Assembly: GCF_003254645.1 (NCBI RefSeq)
Contig: NZ_PNFD01000001.1
Location: 1,240,001 to 1,304,000, forward strand
DNA length: 64,000 nucleotides
Source of the DNA: Microbacterium suaedae
Lineage (GTDB): Bacteria; Actinomycetota; Actinomycetes; Actinomycetales; Microbacteriaceae
Direction: 5' to 3'
A model generated the notes under the pieces. It was not told where the DNA came from and made no database searches. It saw nothing but the letters and a program-made list of their open reading frames with translations. A program made the translations under genes and the position numbers. Within the stretch, counting starts at the first letter, position 1. The number at the start of each line of letters is the position of its first letter. Positions 1 to 8,796 of the stretch are shown one piece after another.

Positions 1-272
1 TGTGCCAGGAAGTAGCCGAAGTCGAGACACCAGCTGCATCCGATGGATCCGGCCGACGCCATCTCGGCGTACGACCCGAGCTGCGGATCAAGCTGGTTCC
101 ACTTCGCGGCGTTGCGCTCGATGCCGAGCGCGCCGTTCATCACGCGCCGGTTGTGCCAGAGCACATAGGCGTTGTCGGGGATCTTCCCCCACATCCGCTT
201 CACGGCGAACGTCAGGACGGCACCGTAGAGCCCCGTGATGCGGGCCTTCGGGATGCGGAATCGGCTGGGCAT
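1..272 (-). CDS. Carboxymuconolactone decarboxylase-family protein (partial, 3' end beyond window)
   Basis: About 90 N-terminal residues are visible and the gene runs off the left edge. The translation ends in GCSWCLDFGY, the CxxC stretch typical of the carboxymuconolactone decarboxylase/AhpD fold, where the two cysteines form a redox pair. The start is the ATG at 272, preceded on the minus strand by AAGGAGAA at good spacing. It points the same way as the nitronate monooxygenase gene but is separated from it by a 1.3 kb repeat array, so cotranscription is doubtful. The substrate cannot be told from this fragment; a peroxidase-like role is a family-level guess. Confidence 0.8.
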   Translation of the reverse strand, partial: MPSRFRIPKARITGLYGAVLTFAVKRMWGKIPDNAYVLWHNRRVMNGALGIERNAAKWNQLDPQLGSYAEMASAGSIGCSWCLDFGYFLA

Positions 273-400
273 GGGGTTCTCCTTCGCGATCCGGGGCCCG
301 GTCGGCCCCTCCTGCCCATACGACACCGCTCGCCCGCTGAGTGTGACAGCACCCGCGAAGATCCCTCCGCTGGGCGGCCGCACGGGGTGGGCAGCCCTCA

Positions 401-1480
401 CACTCGGGAGGAGAACCACACCCCGGAGGGCCCACAGGTGGGCTTCCCCCCTCCCGAACGCACTTACCCTCCCGTATGTGCGGGAGTCCCCTCCCCTGTG
501 TGCGACTCCCCGCCCGGGCACGACTCCCCTCCCGTGTGCGACTCCCCGCCCGGGTGCAGCTCCCTTCCCGGGTGCAGCTCCCTTCCCGGGTGCAGCTCAT
601 CCCCCGGACACGGCCGCTCCCCGGTGCGGATCCCCCGCCCAGGTGCTGGGGCCCCGCCACGCCAGAGAACGTCCCGGGCACAGCCTCCACGGCGATACCT
701 CCGCTAAGCCACCGCATGGCGAACACCCCTCGCACCCGGGAGGAGAACTACACCCTGGAGGACCCACAGGTGGACCTCGCACCTCCCGAGCGCACATCCC
801 CTCCCATGCGTGAGGGAATCCCCTCCCCTATGTACGACTCCCCGCCCGGGCACGGCTCCTCGGAAACATCTCCGTGTGCGACCGCACGGGTGGGCAGCCC
901 TCACACTCGGGAGGAGAATCACACCCCGGAGGAGCCACCGGCGGATCTCGCACCTCCCGAACGCACATCCCCTCCCAGGCGTGAGCGAATCTCCTCCCGT
1001 ATGTGCGGCTCCCGGCCCGGGCACGGCTCCTCCCAGGTGCTGGCCCCGCCACAGAGCCTCCCGGGCACAGCCTCCACGGCGATACCTCCGCTGAGCCACC
1101 GGACGGCGAACACCCCTCGCACCCGGGAGGAGAATCACACCCTGGAGGACCCACAGGTGGACCTCCCCCTCCCGACCGCACATCCCCTCCCGGGCATGAG
1201 GGGATCTCCTCCCCTATGTGCGACTCCCCGCCCGGGCACGGCCCCTCCCAGGTGCGGCTCCCCTCCCAACTGCCGGCCCCGCCACAGAGCCTCCCGGGCA
1301 CAGCCTCCACCGCGATACCTCCGCTGCACCACCACACGGCGAACACCCCTCACACTCGGGAGGAGAATCACACCCCGGAGGACCCACAGGTGGACCTCCC
1401 CCTCCCGAACGCACATCTCCTCCCGGGTGCGAGCGAATCTCCTCCCTCCCGCAGCGGATCCCCACCCAGCACAGACCCAT
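401..1480. repeat. Degenerate higher-order tandem repeat array (five unit starts) filling the 273-1574 gap
   Basis: Five copies of a unit opening with cactcgggaggagaa or cacccgggaggagaa start at 401, 733, 904, 1120 and 1353, so spacing varies from 171 to 332 bases. Each unit is built from roughly 20-base sub-repeats that on the minus strand read about GGGAGGGGATGTGCG. The 18-base element cgggtgcagctcccttcc repeats in tandem from 551 to 600. The minus strand carries dense runs of three or four G (for example opposite 798-852). The absence of stops in several frames is a composition effect; no gene was found in this gap. It is not a CRISPR array because neither repeats nor spacers are constant. 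Confidence 0.85.
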
Positions 1481-1574
1481 GACGCGGATCCGCCCCCAGG
1501 CACAGATTCTCCCGAGTGCCGTGCGCCATCCTCCGCTGCGCACCGCAACGTGCGCGTCCCGGCGCCGGCTCACC

Positions 1575-2594
1575 TCACGGAACGAGGGCTGCGAGGATCT
1601 CCGCGACGGGTGCTTCGCGAGACGCGCGCCACCCGCGGCCCGCCCACAGATGGAGGTGCTCGGCATCGCCTTCGGCAGCGGCGGCGGCGCGAAGCGGCCT
1701 CGTGAGGTGGTGGATCGCGGGGTATCCGCTCGGCGCATCGGCGTCGTGCGCGTCGACGAAAGCATTGCGGAGAGCCCGCGCGTACCGCCCCGTGAACGCG
1801 CGGGTGAGGACCGTCTCGTCGAACCGCGGATCCTCGAGGGCGGCGCGGTGCGTCGACGACGTCCCGCTCTCGGCCGCGCGAAGGAGCGCCGTGCCGACGG
1901 CGACGGCGTCAGTGCCCGAGCCGAGGAGCTCAGCGACCTCGGCCGAGGAGGAGATCCCACCCGCGGCAACGATCGGCACGCCTGTTTCGGCCGCGATCTC
2001 CGCGACGAGACCGGCAAGCGGGCGCTCGGCGGGCAACGCACCGGCCGTCCAGACGCCGGAGTGTCCGCCCGCCGCGGCGCCCTGGACGACGAGGATGTCC
2101 ACCCCGGCATCCACCGCCGCGCGTTCCTCGTCGAGGCTTGTCACTGTCTGCGCCGTGAGCGAGCCCGCATCGCGCAGCGCCGCGATGTCCTCCCCACGGG
2201 GAAGCCCGAACGTGAAGCTGACGAGAGGAACAGGATCCGCGACGAGCGCCGCGATCTTCTCGTTCCAGGCATCATCATCTTCACGTGGATCCCCTGCATC
2301 GTCGATGCCGAGCGCGCGGGCGTAGTCCGCGTGCGCGCCGGGAGAGATCACGTGAGTGTTCGGCACGAACAGGTTCACGCCGAACAGGTCGACGCCCGCG
2401 GCGCGCACCGCGGCAATCTCATCGTTCATCGCCTGGGACGTCTTGTACCCCGCGGCGAGCTGCGCCATGTGCCCCGCCCGCGCTGCCGCGACGACGAGCG
2501 CGGGCGTCGTGGGACCACCGGCCATCGGCGCCGCCCAGACCGGGGAGGTGTACTCGAACAGGGCGGGAAAAGCGGCGCGGATCACGGATCCCAC
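1575..2594 (-). CDS. Nitronate monooxygenase-family FMN protein (2-nitropropane dioxygenase-like)
   Basis: A 339-residue TIM-barrel flavoprotein. Visible family signatures are APMAGG near the N-terminus, QGAAAGGHSG with the conserved His, AAGGISS, and VGTALLRAAES at the phosphate-binding end of the barrel. The family oxidises alkyl nitronates with FMN, but many members have unknown substrates. The start is taken as the GTG at 2594, or the in-frame GTG at 2585; neither has a strong ribosome binding site. The open frame continues upstream to 2843, but that part only translates the 2621-3290 repeat array and is rejected. Repeat arrays flank the gene on both sides. Confidence 0.82.
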   Translation of the reverse strand: MGSVIRAAFPALFEYTSPVWAAPMAGGPTTPALVVAAARAGHMAQLAAGYKTSQAMNDEIAAVRAAGVDLFGVNLFVPNTHVISPGAHADYARALGIDDAGDPREDDDAWNEKIAALVADPVPLVSFTFGLPRGEDIAALRDAGSLTAQTVTSLDEERAAVDAGVDILVVQGAAAGGHSGVWTAGALPAERPLAGLVAEIAAETGVPIVAAGGISSSAEVAELLGSGTDAVAVGTALLRAAESGTSSTHRAALEDPRFDETVLTRAFTGRYARALRNAFVDAHDADAPSGYPAIHHLTRPLRAAAAAEGDAEHLHLWAGRGWRASREAPVAEILAALVP

Positions 2595-2620
2595 GCTAAC
2601 GCGTCGCGCGACGACACCTC

Positions 2621-3290
2621 CCGAGTGCGGGACCGCCCCGCAACGCCCCCACAAGGGCGCCGCGGCACTCAGGAACGCCCCAACGGCGGAACCGCCCACT
2701 GCCGCGGTTCGCCCACCTCCGCCACGACGACCCCCGCAGGCGCCATCACTCCCCCACGCCGTTCCCGAGTGCGGAACCGCCCCACAGCGCCCCCACAAGG
2801 GCGCCGCGGCACCCAGGAACGCCCCGACGGCGGATCCGCCCACTGCCGCGGCTCGCCCACCTCCGCCACGACGCCCCCGCAGGCGCCATCACGGTTCCGG
2901 AGTGCGGAACCGCCCCACAACGCCCCCACAAAGGCGCCACGGCACTCCGGAACATCCCAACGGGATCCGCGCCCGCGGCGGCGCGCTCGCCTTCCTCCGC
3001 CACGACGCCCCACCCACAGACGCCGTCGTTCCCCACCCGCGCACGCGTTCCCGAGTGCGGAACCGCCCCACAACGCCCCCACAAGGGCGCCACCGCACTC
3101 CGGAAAGCACCCCAACGGCGGGTCAGCACACTGCCGCGGCTCGCCCACCTCCGCCACGACGACCCACCCACAGACGCCGTCGATCCCCCACCCGCGAACG
3201 CGTTCCCGAGTGCGGAACCGCCCCACAACGCCCCCACAAAGGCGCCACCGCACTCCGGAAAGCACCCCCACGGCGGGTTCAACCCGCTGC
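2621..3290. repeat. Tandem array of five hairpin-forming units between rlmN and the nitronate monooxygenase gene
   Basis: Units of 132-155 bases start at 2621, 2765, 2897, 3051 and 3206. Each opens with ccgagtgcggaaccgcc or a close variant and, about 45 bases later, carries the inverse complement ccgcactccgg, so each can fold into a stem of about 10-11 bp. Copy 3 (2897 onward) is the cleanest. The remaining part of each unit, gcccacctccgccacgac and neighbours, is also conserved. The array fills the 684-base gap and runs about 12 bases into the 3' end of rlmN. It shares no obvious sequence with the 401-1480 array. Confidence 0.87.
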
Positions 3291-4490
3291 GGCGCGCTCG
3301 TCCTCCTCCGTCACGACGAGCTGCCCACAGGCGCCGTCGATCTCCTTGCCGCGGGTGTCTCGGATCGTCGTGGGGATGCCCGCGTCGTTGAGGATCCGCA
3401 CGAACTCGTTCTGCGCGGCCTTCGTCGACGCGTCCCACACCGATCCCGGCGTCGGGTTGAGCGGGATCGGGTTGACGTGCACCCACCCGCGGCCGCGCGC
3501 ATTGAGCTTCTCCGCGAGGAGCTCGGCGCGCCACGGGTGATCGTTCATGTCCCGGATGAGGGCGTACTCGATCGATACGCGGCGCTTCGTCCGGTCGAAG
3601 TAGGCCCGCGCGGCGTCGAGCACCTCCTCGACCTTCCAGCGCGAGTTGACGGGGATCATCTCGTCGCGCAGCTCGTCGTCGGGTGCGTGCAGCGACAGCG
3701 CGAACGTGACGGGGATGTCCTCGTCGGTGAGCTTGCGGATCGCGGGCGCGAGCCCGACCGTCGAGATCGTGATGCCGCGGGCGCTCATACCGAGGCCCTG
3801 CTTCTTGTCGACCATCGTGCGCACAGCCTGCATGACGCGCTTGTAGTTCGCGAGCGGCTCGCCCATCCCCATGAACACGATGTTGCTGACGCGCTCGGCG
3901 CTGTTGTCGTCGCTCTTCTTGCCACCGAGCTCGCCGTTCGCGATGACCTCGTTGGCGCGTACGATCTGGTCGACGATCTCGGCCGCCGACATGTTTCGAG
4001 TGAGGCCGTTCTGGCCCGTCGCGCAGAAGGGGCAGTTCATCCCGCAACCCGCCTGCGAGCTCACGCAGAGGGTGATGCGGCCCGGGTAGCGCATCAGCAC
4101 CGATTCGACGAGGGCGCCGTCGTGCAGCTTCCAGAGGAACTTGATCGTGTCGCCGCCGTCGGTCTGCAGACGGCGCACCTCCGTGAGGAGGTTCGGCAGC
4201 ATGCCGGCGACGAGCTCCTCCCGCCCCTCCTTCGGCAGATCCGTCATCTTCTCGGGATCGCGGGTGAAGTGGTCGAAGTAGTGCTTCGCGAGCTGCTTCG
4301 CGCGGAATCCGGGAAGACCGAGCTCCTTCGCCTTCGCGACGCGCTCCTCGGGCGTGAGGTCGGCGAGGTGCACGGGCGGCTTGCCTCGCTTGGGGCTCGC
4401 GAACTGCAGCAGCGGACGCCCCTCAGCGTCCTTGCGCTGCTCCCAGCCCTCGGCCTTGGGCTTGACCTGGCGGATCCCCGAACTCGTCAT
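3279..4490 (-). CDS. rlmN: Dual-specificity 23S rRNA/tRNA adenine-C2 methyltransferase RlmN
   Basis: A 403-residue cytoplasmic radical-SAM methyltransferase that methylates C2 of A2503 in 23S rRNA and A37 in some tRNAs. The [4Fe-4S] motif CxxxCxxC is seen as CGMNCPFC around residue 150. The conserved MGMGEPLAN loop follows, and the C-terminal GACGQL carries the Cys that forms the transient methyl adduct. The N-terminus starts at the ATG at 4490 (MTSSGIRQV). The last 12 or so bases overlap the edge of the hairpin repeat array, so the array may have extended or replaced the original C-terminus (DERAAAG). Confidence 0.95.
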   Translation of the reverse strand: MTSSGIRQVKPKAEGWEQRKDAEGRPLLQFASPKRGKPPVHLADLTPEERVAKAKELGLPGFRAKQLAKHYFDHFTRDPEKMTDLPKEGREELVAGMLPNLLTEVRRLQTDGGDTIKFLWKLHDGALVESVLMRYPGRITLCVSSQAGCGMNCPFCATGQNGLTRNMSAAEIVDQIVRANEVIANGELGGKKSDDNSAERVSNIVFMGMGEPLANYKRVMQAVRTMVDKKQGLGMSARGITISTVGLAPAIRKLTDEDIPVTFALSLHAPDDELRDEMIPVNSRWKVEEVLDAARAYFDRTKRRVSIEYALIRDMNDHPWRAELLAEKLNARGRGWVHVNPIPLNPTPGSVWDASTKAAQNEFVRILNDAGIPTTIRDTRGKEIDGACGQLVVTEEDERAAAG

Positions 4491-4548
4491 GGTGTCCACC
4501 GTACGGGAGGCGCACCGCGCCGCGCTGGGGAACGGCCGGGACGCATTC

Positions 4549-4570
4549 TTGTCCCCTCTTTGGGGGACAA
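4549..4570. promoter_or_regulatory. Palindrome in the divergent rlmN / LLM intergenic region
   Basis: Seven-base arms TTGTCCC and GGGACAA flank a short centre. It lies between rlmN (minus) and an LLM gene (plus), 59 bases before the rlmN start. The overlapping gggggacaaaggcccct vaguely resembles a DosR/NarL-type site. An operator role is only a possibility. The rest of the 281-base gap shows nothing else definite. Confidence 0.35.
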
Positions 4571-4771
4571 AGGCCCCTCTTTCGTGGTGCAGACGGATCC
4601 CACGGCCTAGCGTGGAAGCGTCCGGCCGGTACTTGGGGGAGCCCGGCCGGACCTCGTCTGTGTGGGGAGCCCGCCCTCTTCCACGAAATCGCGGCCAGCG
4701 CAGGCCCGCGACATTGTGGGGCCGAGACAACTCATCCCCGTCTCTTCGATGCCTCCGGCACGCTGAAGATC

Positions 4772-5725
4772 ATGCTCCTCGATCTCGGTCTCCGCGACGC
4801 CTCCCCCGCCGCCGTCCTCGATACCGCCGCCCGCGCCGAGCGCGAAGGGTTCGACGGCATCCAGGTTCCCGAGCTGGCCCACGATCCGCTGATCGCGTGC
4901 GCACTCGCCGGCTACGCGACGACGCGGATCCACGCGGCGACATCGATCACGGTCGCGTTCGCGCGCACGCCGATGACGGTTGCTCAGGCCGCGAACGACG
5001 CGCAGCTCGCGAACCGTGGCCGGTTCTCGCTCGGGCTCGGATCCCAGGTGAAGCCGCACATCGAGAAGCGCTTCTCGATGCCGTGGTCGGCCCCCGCACC
5101 CCGCATGCGAGAGTTCATCGGCGCTGTTCGCGCGATCTGGCACTCATGGGAGACGGGTGAGCGCCTGAACGTGCGCGGCGAGCACTACACCCACACGCTC
5201 ATGACCCCGATGTTCTCGCCGGGGCCGAACCCGTTCGACACTCCCGACATCTGGCTCGCCGCGGTCGGCCCCGCCATGACGAAGCTCGCGGGCGAGGCCG
5301 CCGAGGGGTTCATCGCACACGCCTTCACGACCCCCGAATATCTCGCCGAGGTGAGCCTGCCGGCGCTCGCGGAGGGGCGCGCGCGATCGGATCGCACGGC
5401 GACCGACGTGATCCTCACGCCGTTCGTCGTGACGGGCGTCGACGAGGCCGAGCGCGCGAAGACGGAGAAGGCGGTGCGCTCGCAGATCGCGTTCTACGGA
5501 TCCACACCCTCGTACCGCGCGGTCCTCGAGCTCCACGGCTGGGAGGACGCCGCCGACTCGCTGCACGCGGCGAGCCGGCGCGGGGAGTGGGACACGATGG
5601 GATCCCTCATCACCGACGACATGATGAACGCATTCGCGACCTTCTGCGAGCCGAGCGCGCTGCGCGCGGCGCTCGAGGAACGGTTCGGCGCGATCGGCAC
5701 GCGCGCAGCGGTGTCGCTGGAGTAA
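4772..5725 (+). CDS. LLM-class flavin/F420-dependent oxidoreductase
   Basis: A 317-residue luciferase-like TIM barrel. The family-typical parts are the N-terminal AAAREREGFDGI-like helix, the strand with TSITVAFARTPM, the LANRGRFSLGLGSQ loop and the C-terminal insertion. The closest subfamily by feel is the probable F420-dependent group; the cofactor (FMN or F420) cannot be settled by reading. It stands alone and is transcribed towards the ykoEDC operon, ending 6 bases from the ykoC stop, so the two converge. Confidence 0.8.
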   Translation: MLLDLGLRDASPAAVLDTAARAEREGFDGIQVPELAHDPLIACALAGYATTRIHAATSITVAFARTPMTVAQAANDAQLANRGRFSLGLGSQVKPHIEKRFSMPWSAPAPRMREFIGAVRAIWHSWETGERLNVRGEHYTHTLMTPMFSPGPNPFDTPDIWLAAVGPAMTKLAGEAAEGFIAHAFTTPEYLAEVSLPALAEGRARSDRTATDVILTPFVVTGVDEAERAKTEKAVRSQIAFYGSTPSYRAVLELHGWEDAADSLHAASRRGEWDTMGSLITDDMMNAFATFCEPSALRAALEERFGAIGTRAAVSLE

Positions 5726-5731
5726 GGGGCA

Positions 5732-6514
5732 TCAGCCGCCGAGGATCACGTTGAGGTGACCCGTCGCGGTCGTCACGGCGAGGGCCGTCGCGCTGATCGC
5801 GAGCCCCGCCCCAGTCAGGGCCCATTCGCGCGCACCCCACGGACTTTCGCGCGCCCAGGTGCGCGGCTCGTCGGATCCGAAAGCGCGCGCCTCCATCGCG
5901 GTCGCGAGGTGGGATCCACGACGGATCGCGAGGACCACGAGAGCGAAGGCCATGCCGAGCACGCGTCGGATCCGCCCGCTGTCCGCCACGCCGCGCGCGC
6001 GGCGGGCCGCCTCGAGCTCACGCCAGTCGCTCACGAGCAGACCGATGAGCCGCATCCCGCCGAGCGCGCCCAGCACGAACCGCGCGGGCAGCTTCGCGCG
6101 CTGCGCGAGCCCGTCGGCGAGGTCCGTCGGATCGACGTCTGCGAACAGCACAACGCCGGGCAGGGCGATGGCGAGGATCCGGAAGAACGTCGCGGCCGCG
6201 AGCTGCAGCGATCCGTCGGTCACGTGGATGAGCATCCACTCGACGTGCGTGTCGCCGCTCGGCGCGCCGTATAGGGCGATCGTGACCGCGGTGAGGGGCG
6301 CCGCGACCCAGACGGGAAGCGTGCGTGTCCAGAATGCGCGCGCCCGCAGGCCACTCGCGAGGAAGATCGGCACTTCGAGGACGAGCGCCGTCACGGCCGA
6401 GACCCAGTCGACCGTCACCACGAGCGGCAGCGCGATGAGCAGCGCGGCCGCCAGCTTCGCGACCGGGTTGATGCGCGCAAGCGGCCCGCGGGGCGCTGTT
6501 GTCGACGGGATCAT
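5732..6514 (-). CDS. ykoC: ECF transporter transmembrane component (EcfT/YkoC-like)
   Basis: A 260-residue integral membrane protein. It has several hydrophobic segments (for example around residues 17-45 and 110-125) and the cytoplasmic EcfT signature with ARRARG near residue 170. A second AxAxxARAFG-like stretch (ATAMEARAFG) follows. It couples the ATPase to the substrate-binding component. Its ATG at 6514 overlaps the stop of ykoD by four bases (ATGA), the third gene of the TPP-controlled operon, so the cargo is probably thiamine or its pyrimidine precursor HMP. Confidence 0.88.
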   Translation of the reverse strand: MIPSTTAPRGPLARINPVAKLAAALLIALPLVVTVDWVSAVTALVLEVPIFLASGLRARAFWTRTLPVWVAAPLTAVTIALYGAPSGDTHVEWMLIHVTDGSLQLAAATFFRILAIALPGVVLFADVDPTDLADGLAQRAKLPARFVLGALGGMRLIGLLVSDWRELEAARRARGVADSGRIRRVLGMAFALVVLAIRRGSHLATAMEARAFGSDEPRTWARESPWGAREWALTGAGLAISATALAVTTATGHLNVILGG

Positions 6515-7914
6515 GCGCGACCCGCCAGGGCGAGCTCGCGGGCGCCGAGGGTCTCGAGCAGATCGAGGTCGTGCGTGATGGCGACAACTGCGATGCCCTC
6601 GCGCCGGAGGCCGTCGATGATGCCGACCATCTCGCGCCACGTCTGCGGATCCTGGCCGAACGTCGGCTCGTCGAGCACGCAGATGCGCGGACGCGTCGCG
6701 AGCATCGCCGCGACCGTGAGCCGCCGCTTTTCTCCGCCCGACAGCGTGTGCGGGTTCGCGGCGCCGAGGTGGTCGAGGCGCAGGCGCTCCAGAAGCTCGT
6801 CCGAGCGGCGCGCAATCTTGTCGTCGGGCAGGCCGAGCGCGCGGGGTCCGACCTCGAGCTCCGCGCGCACCGTCGACGCGAGAAGCTGATGGTCGGGCGA
6901 TTGAAGAACCGTCCCGATGCGGGTGAGCAGCTGACGCGACTGCCAGCGGATCGGGTGCGGCTTCGCGCCGTCGCGGAGAGCGTTCGCCGCCTCGACGCGC
7001 CCCGATACGGGGGGCAACAGCCCGGCGAGGGTGCGGCCGAGCGTCGATTTCCCGGCGCCGTTCGGCCCGGTGATCCCGAGCACCTCCCCGGGCCGCACGT
7101 CGAGATCGATCGGGCCGGCGACGCTCTGCCCCGCCATCCGTCCCACGTGGAGGTCGCGCGCCTCGAGCAGCGGCTCCCCAGAACACAACGCAGTCGATTC
7201 GGCGGACAACACCCCCGACGCACCGCCCCTCCCGGCTGGGCCGGGCGGAATCGACTGCGTTGTGATGGGGCCGAGCCTCACCTCTCGGTCGATGACGCCC
7301 CGCCAGGCCTCGACGCGGTGCTCGACGACGAGGAGGGTCGCTCCTGTTGCCTCGACCACCCGCGCGACAGCGGCGACGACCTCCTCGACGCCGGCGGGGT
7401 CCAGGTTCGCTGTCGGCTCGTCGAGCAGGAGGACGCCCGGCCGCATCGCCAGGGCGCCGGCCAACGCGAGCCGCTGCTTCTGGCCTCCCGACAGCGCGCT
7501 CGTCGAGTGGTCGAGGGGCACGTCGAGACCGACGAGCTCGAGGGCCTCGCGCACGCGGTCCCAGATCTCGTCGCGCGGGAGGCCGAGGTTCTCGCATCCG
7601 AAGGCGACATCGTCACCGACACGATGCATGACGGCCTGAGTGTCGGGATCCTGCAGAACGAGCCCCGAGCGGCCGCGAGCGGCGTGGGGCTCGTGACCGT
7701 CGATCGTCAGCACGCCCTCGGACTCGCCCTCGTCGTCACCGCCGAGCACGCCCGCAAGCGCGTGCAGGAGCGTCGACTTTCCGGATCCCGACAGCCCCGT
7801 CAGGAGCATCCGCTCACCCGGCGCGACGTCGAGGTCGAGCCCACGCGCGGCCCAGGCGTGGCGCGTCGCGTAGCGCCACCCCCACCCGCGGGCGGAGACG
7901 TGGGCGCCCGTCAC
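6511..7914 (-). CDS. ykoD: ECF transporter double ATP-binding protein (YkoD-like)
   Basis: A 467-residue protein with two ABC domains. Domain 1 has the Walker A GLSGSGKST, signature ALSGGQKQR and Walker B VLLLDEPTA. Domain 2 has GPNGAGKST, TLSGGEKRR and ICVLDEPTF. The two domains are joined by a linker that contains an 81-base palindromic element in frame (7184-7264). It overlaps ykoE upstream and ykoC downstream by four bases each. It energises uptake for the YkoE substrate-binding component. The fused double ATPase is usual for the YkoEDC group. Confidence 0.92.
   Translation of the reverse strand: MTGAHVSARGWGWRYATRHAWAARGLDLDVAPGERMLLTGLSGSGKSTLLHALAGVLGGDDEGESEGVLTIDGHEPHAARGRSGLVLQDPDTQAVMHRVGDDVAFGCENLGLPRDEIWDRVREALELVGLDVPLDHSTSALSGGQKQRLALAGALAMRPGVLLLDEPTANLDPAGVEEVVAAVARVVEATGATLLVVEHRVEAWRGVIDREVRLGPITTQSIPPGPAGRGGASGVLSAESTALCSGEPLLEARDLHVGRMAGQSVAGPIDLDVRPGEVLGITGPNGAGKSTLGRTLAGLLPPVSGRVEAANALRDGAKPHPIRWQSRQLLTRIGTVLQSPDHQLLASTVRAELEVGPRALGLPDDKIARRSDELLERLRLDHLGAANPHTLSGGEKRRLTVAAMLATRPRICVLDEPTFGQDPQTWREMVGIIDGLRREGIAVVAITHDLDLLETLGARELALAGRA
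7184..7264. repeat. Palindromic element inserted in frame within ykoD
   Basis: Perfect 17-base inverted repeats cacaacgcagtcgattc (7184-7200) and gaatcgactgcgttgtg (7248-7264) enclose a 47-base centre that itself holds cccggc/gccggg arms. The element is 81 bases, a multiple of three, and keeps the reading frame between the two ABC domains of YkoD. Its ends resemble those of the element at 29388-29473: both left arms fit CACAACGnnnnCnATTC. Confidence 0.8.
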
Positions 7915-8531
7915 ACGCGCTTCGCGCCGGTGCGCCCCGCGGCGAACCTGTTCAGCGCGCCGGTGGCCGCGAGCCCGCGCACGATGAGCCCCCCGCCGAG
8001 GCCCGCGACGATCGCACCCGACACGGTCGTCGACGCGATGTAGATGACCGTGAACGCCGAATCGGCGCCCTGGTACCAGACGATGCGGTCATTGATGCCG
8101 CCACCGAGACCCGCTGCCGCGCCCGCGAGCGCGGCCGCCGCCGGGCCGAACCGCTTGTAGAGGAAGATCGCGAGGACGATCTCCGCGCCGATGCCCTGGG
8201 CGAGACCCGACACGATCGTGAGCGGCCCCCATGCGTTGCCGATCAACGCGGAGATGATCGCGGCGACGACCTCGGTGTAGAGCGCGGCGCCCGGCTTGCG
8301 CACGATGAGACCGCCGAGCACCCCCGCGATGAGCCACGGGCCGATCATGAGGCCGCCAAGACCCGGCGTGACGGCGGTGAGCAGGCTGCCCGGCACCTCG
8401 TAGCCGACGTTCCAGACGATGAAGATGACCGAGCACGCGACGGCGACGACGCTCGCCACGACGATGTCGACGACGCGCCACTGCATGCGGCGGCCCCCCG
8501 CGTTGGTCGTTCCGGGTACGGATGCAGACAT
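7911..8531 (-). CDS. ykoE: ECF transporter substrate-binding component for thiamine/HMP (YkoE-like)
   Basis: A 206-residue membrane protein with about five or six hydrophobic helices. It matches the YkoE S-component family, which binds hydroxymethylpyrimidine or thiamine. The start is the ATG at 8531, about ten bases after the end of the TPP riboswitch, with GGAAGGGAG upstream serving both as the 3' riboswitch helix and as the likely ribosome binding site. It is the first gene of ykoEDC. The family plus the riboswitch fix the pathway well; the exact ligand is not decided by sequence. Confidence 0.9.
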   Translation of the reverse strand: MSASVPGTTNAGGRRMQWRVVDIVVASVVAVACSVIFIVWNVGYEVPGSLLTAVTPGLGGLMIGPWLIAGVLGGLIVRKPGAALYTEVVAAIISALIGNAWGPLTIVSGLAQGIGAEIVLAIFLYKRFGPAAAALAGAAAGLGGGINDRIVWYQGADSAFTVIYIASTTVSGAIVAGLGGGLIVRGLAATGALNRFAAGRTGAKRV

Positions 8532-8540
8532 GTGCGATCT

Positions 8541-8626
8541 CCCTTCCTGCGCCGGCATGATCCGGATCAGGTTCGACGGTCGGCGCGGCGTGCGCCCTCT
8601 CAGCCCGGCGTGTCGGACTCCCGTGG
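8541..8626 (-). ncRNA. TPP riboswitch (THI element) upstream of ykoE
   Basis: On the minus strand the conserved cores appear in order: CGGGAGTCCG, then GGGCTGAGAGGG, then ACCTGATCCGGATCATGCCGG, ending in GCAGGAAGGGAG next to the ykoE start. CTGAGA and ACCTGAT/GGATCATGCC are the thiamine pyrophosphate binding parts. The overlap of the last helix with the ribosome binding site suggests control of translation initiation: off when TPP is plentiful. Confidence 0.95.
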
Positions 8627-8796
8627 TGTTGCCGTATCGGGTGATGCGGCAGGCGAGGTGATGACCTCGGCGCCTGGAGTATAGGCACCGCACGGTGCCG
8701 GGCGCCAGCCGCCGGGTATCAGACCGTCATCGGATCGTGAGGTGCTCGGGCGCCGATCTGCGGGGAACGCCCGACGGCATCGAGTAAATTGACCGC

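Noticed and set aside
153..1705. Long proline/arginine-rich reading frames across the first repeat array
   Set aside because: They arise from stop-poor, very GC-rich repeats, occur in many frames and on both strands, and lack ribosome binding sites.
2595..2843. N-terminal extension of the nitronate monooxygenase into the second repeat array
   Set aside because: The extra residues translate repeat DNA (GAFLGAAAPLWGRC-like, repeated) and lie before the conserved start of the family.
401..3290. CRISPR array
   Set aside because: Repeat units are degenerate, of uneven length, and there are no fixed short repeats with unique spacers; no cas genes are near.
4549..4580. DosR-type box near rlmN
   Set aside because: GGGACAAAGGCCC only partly fits the consensus and no DosR-type genes are nearby; kept only as an unassigned palindrome.
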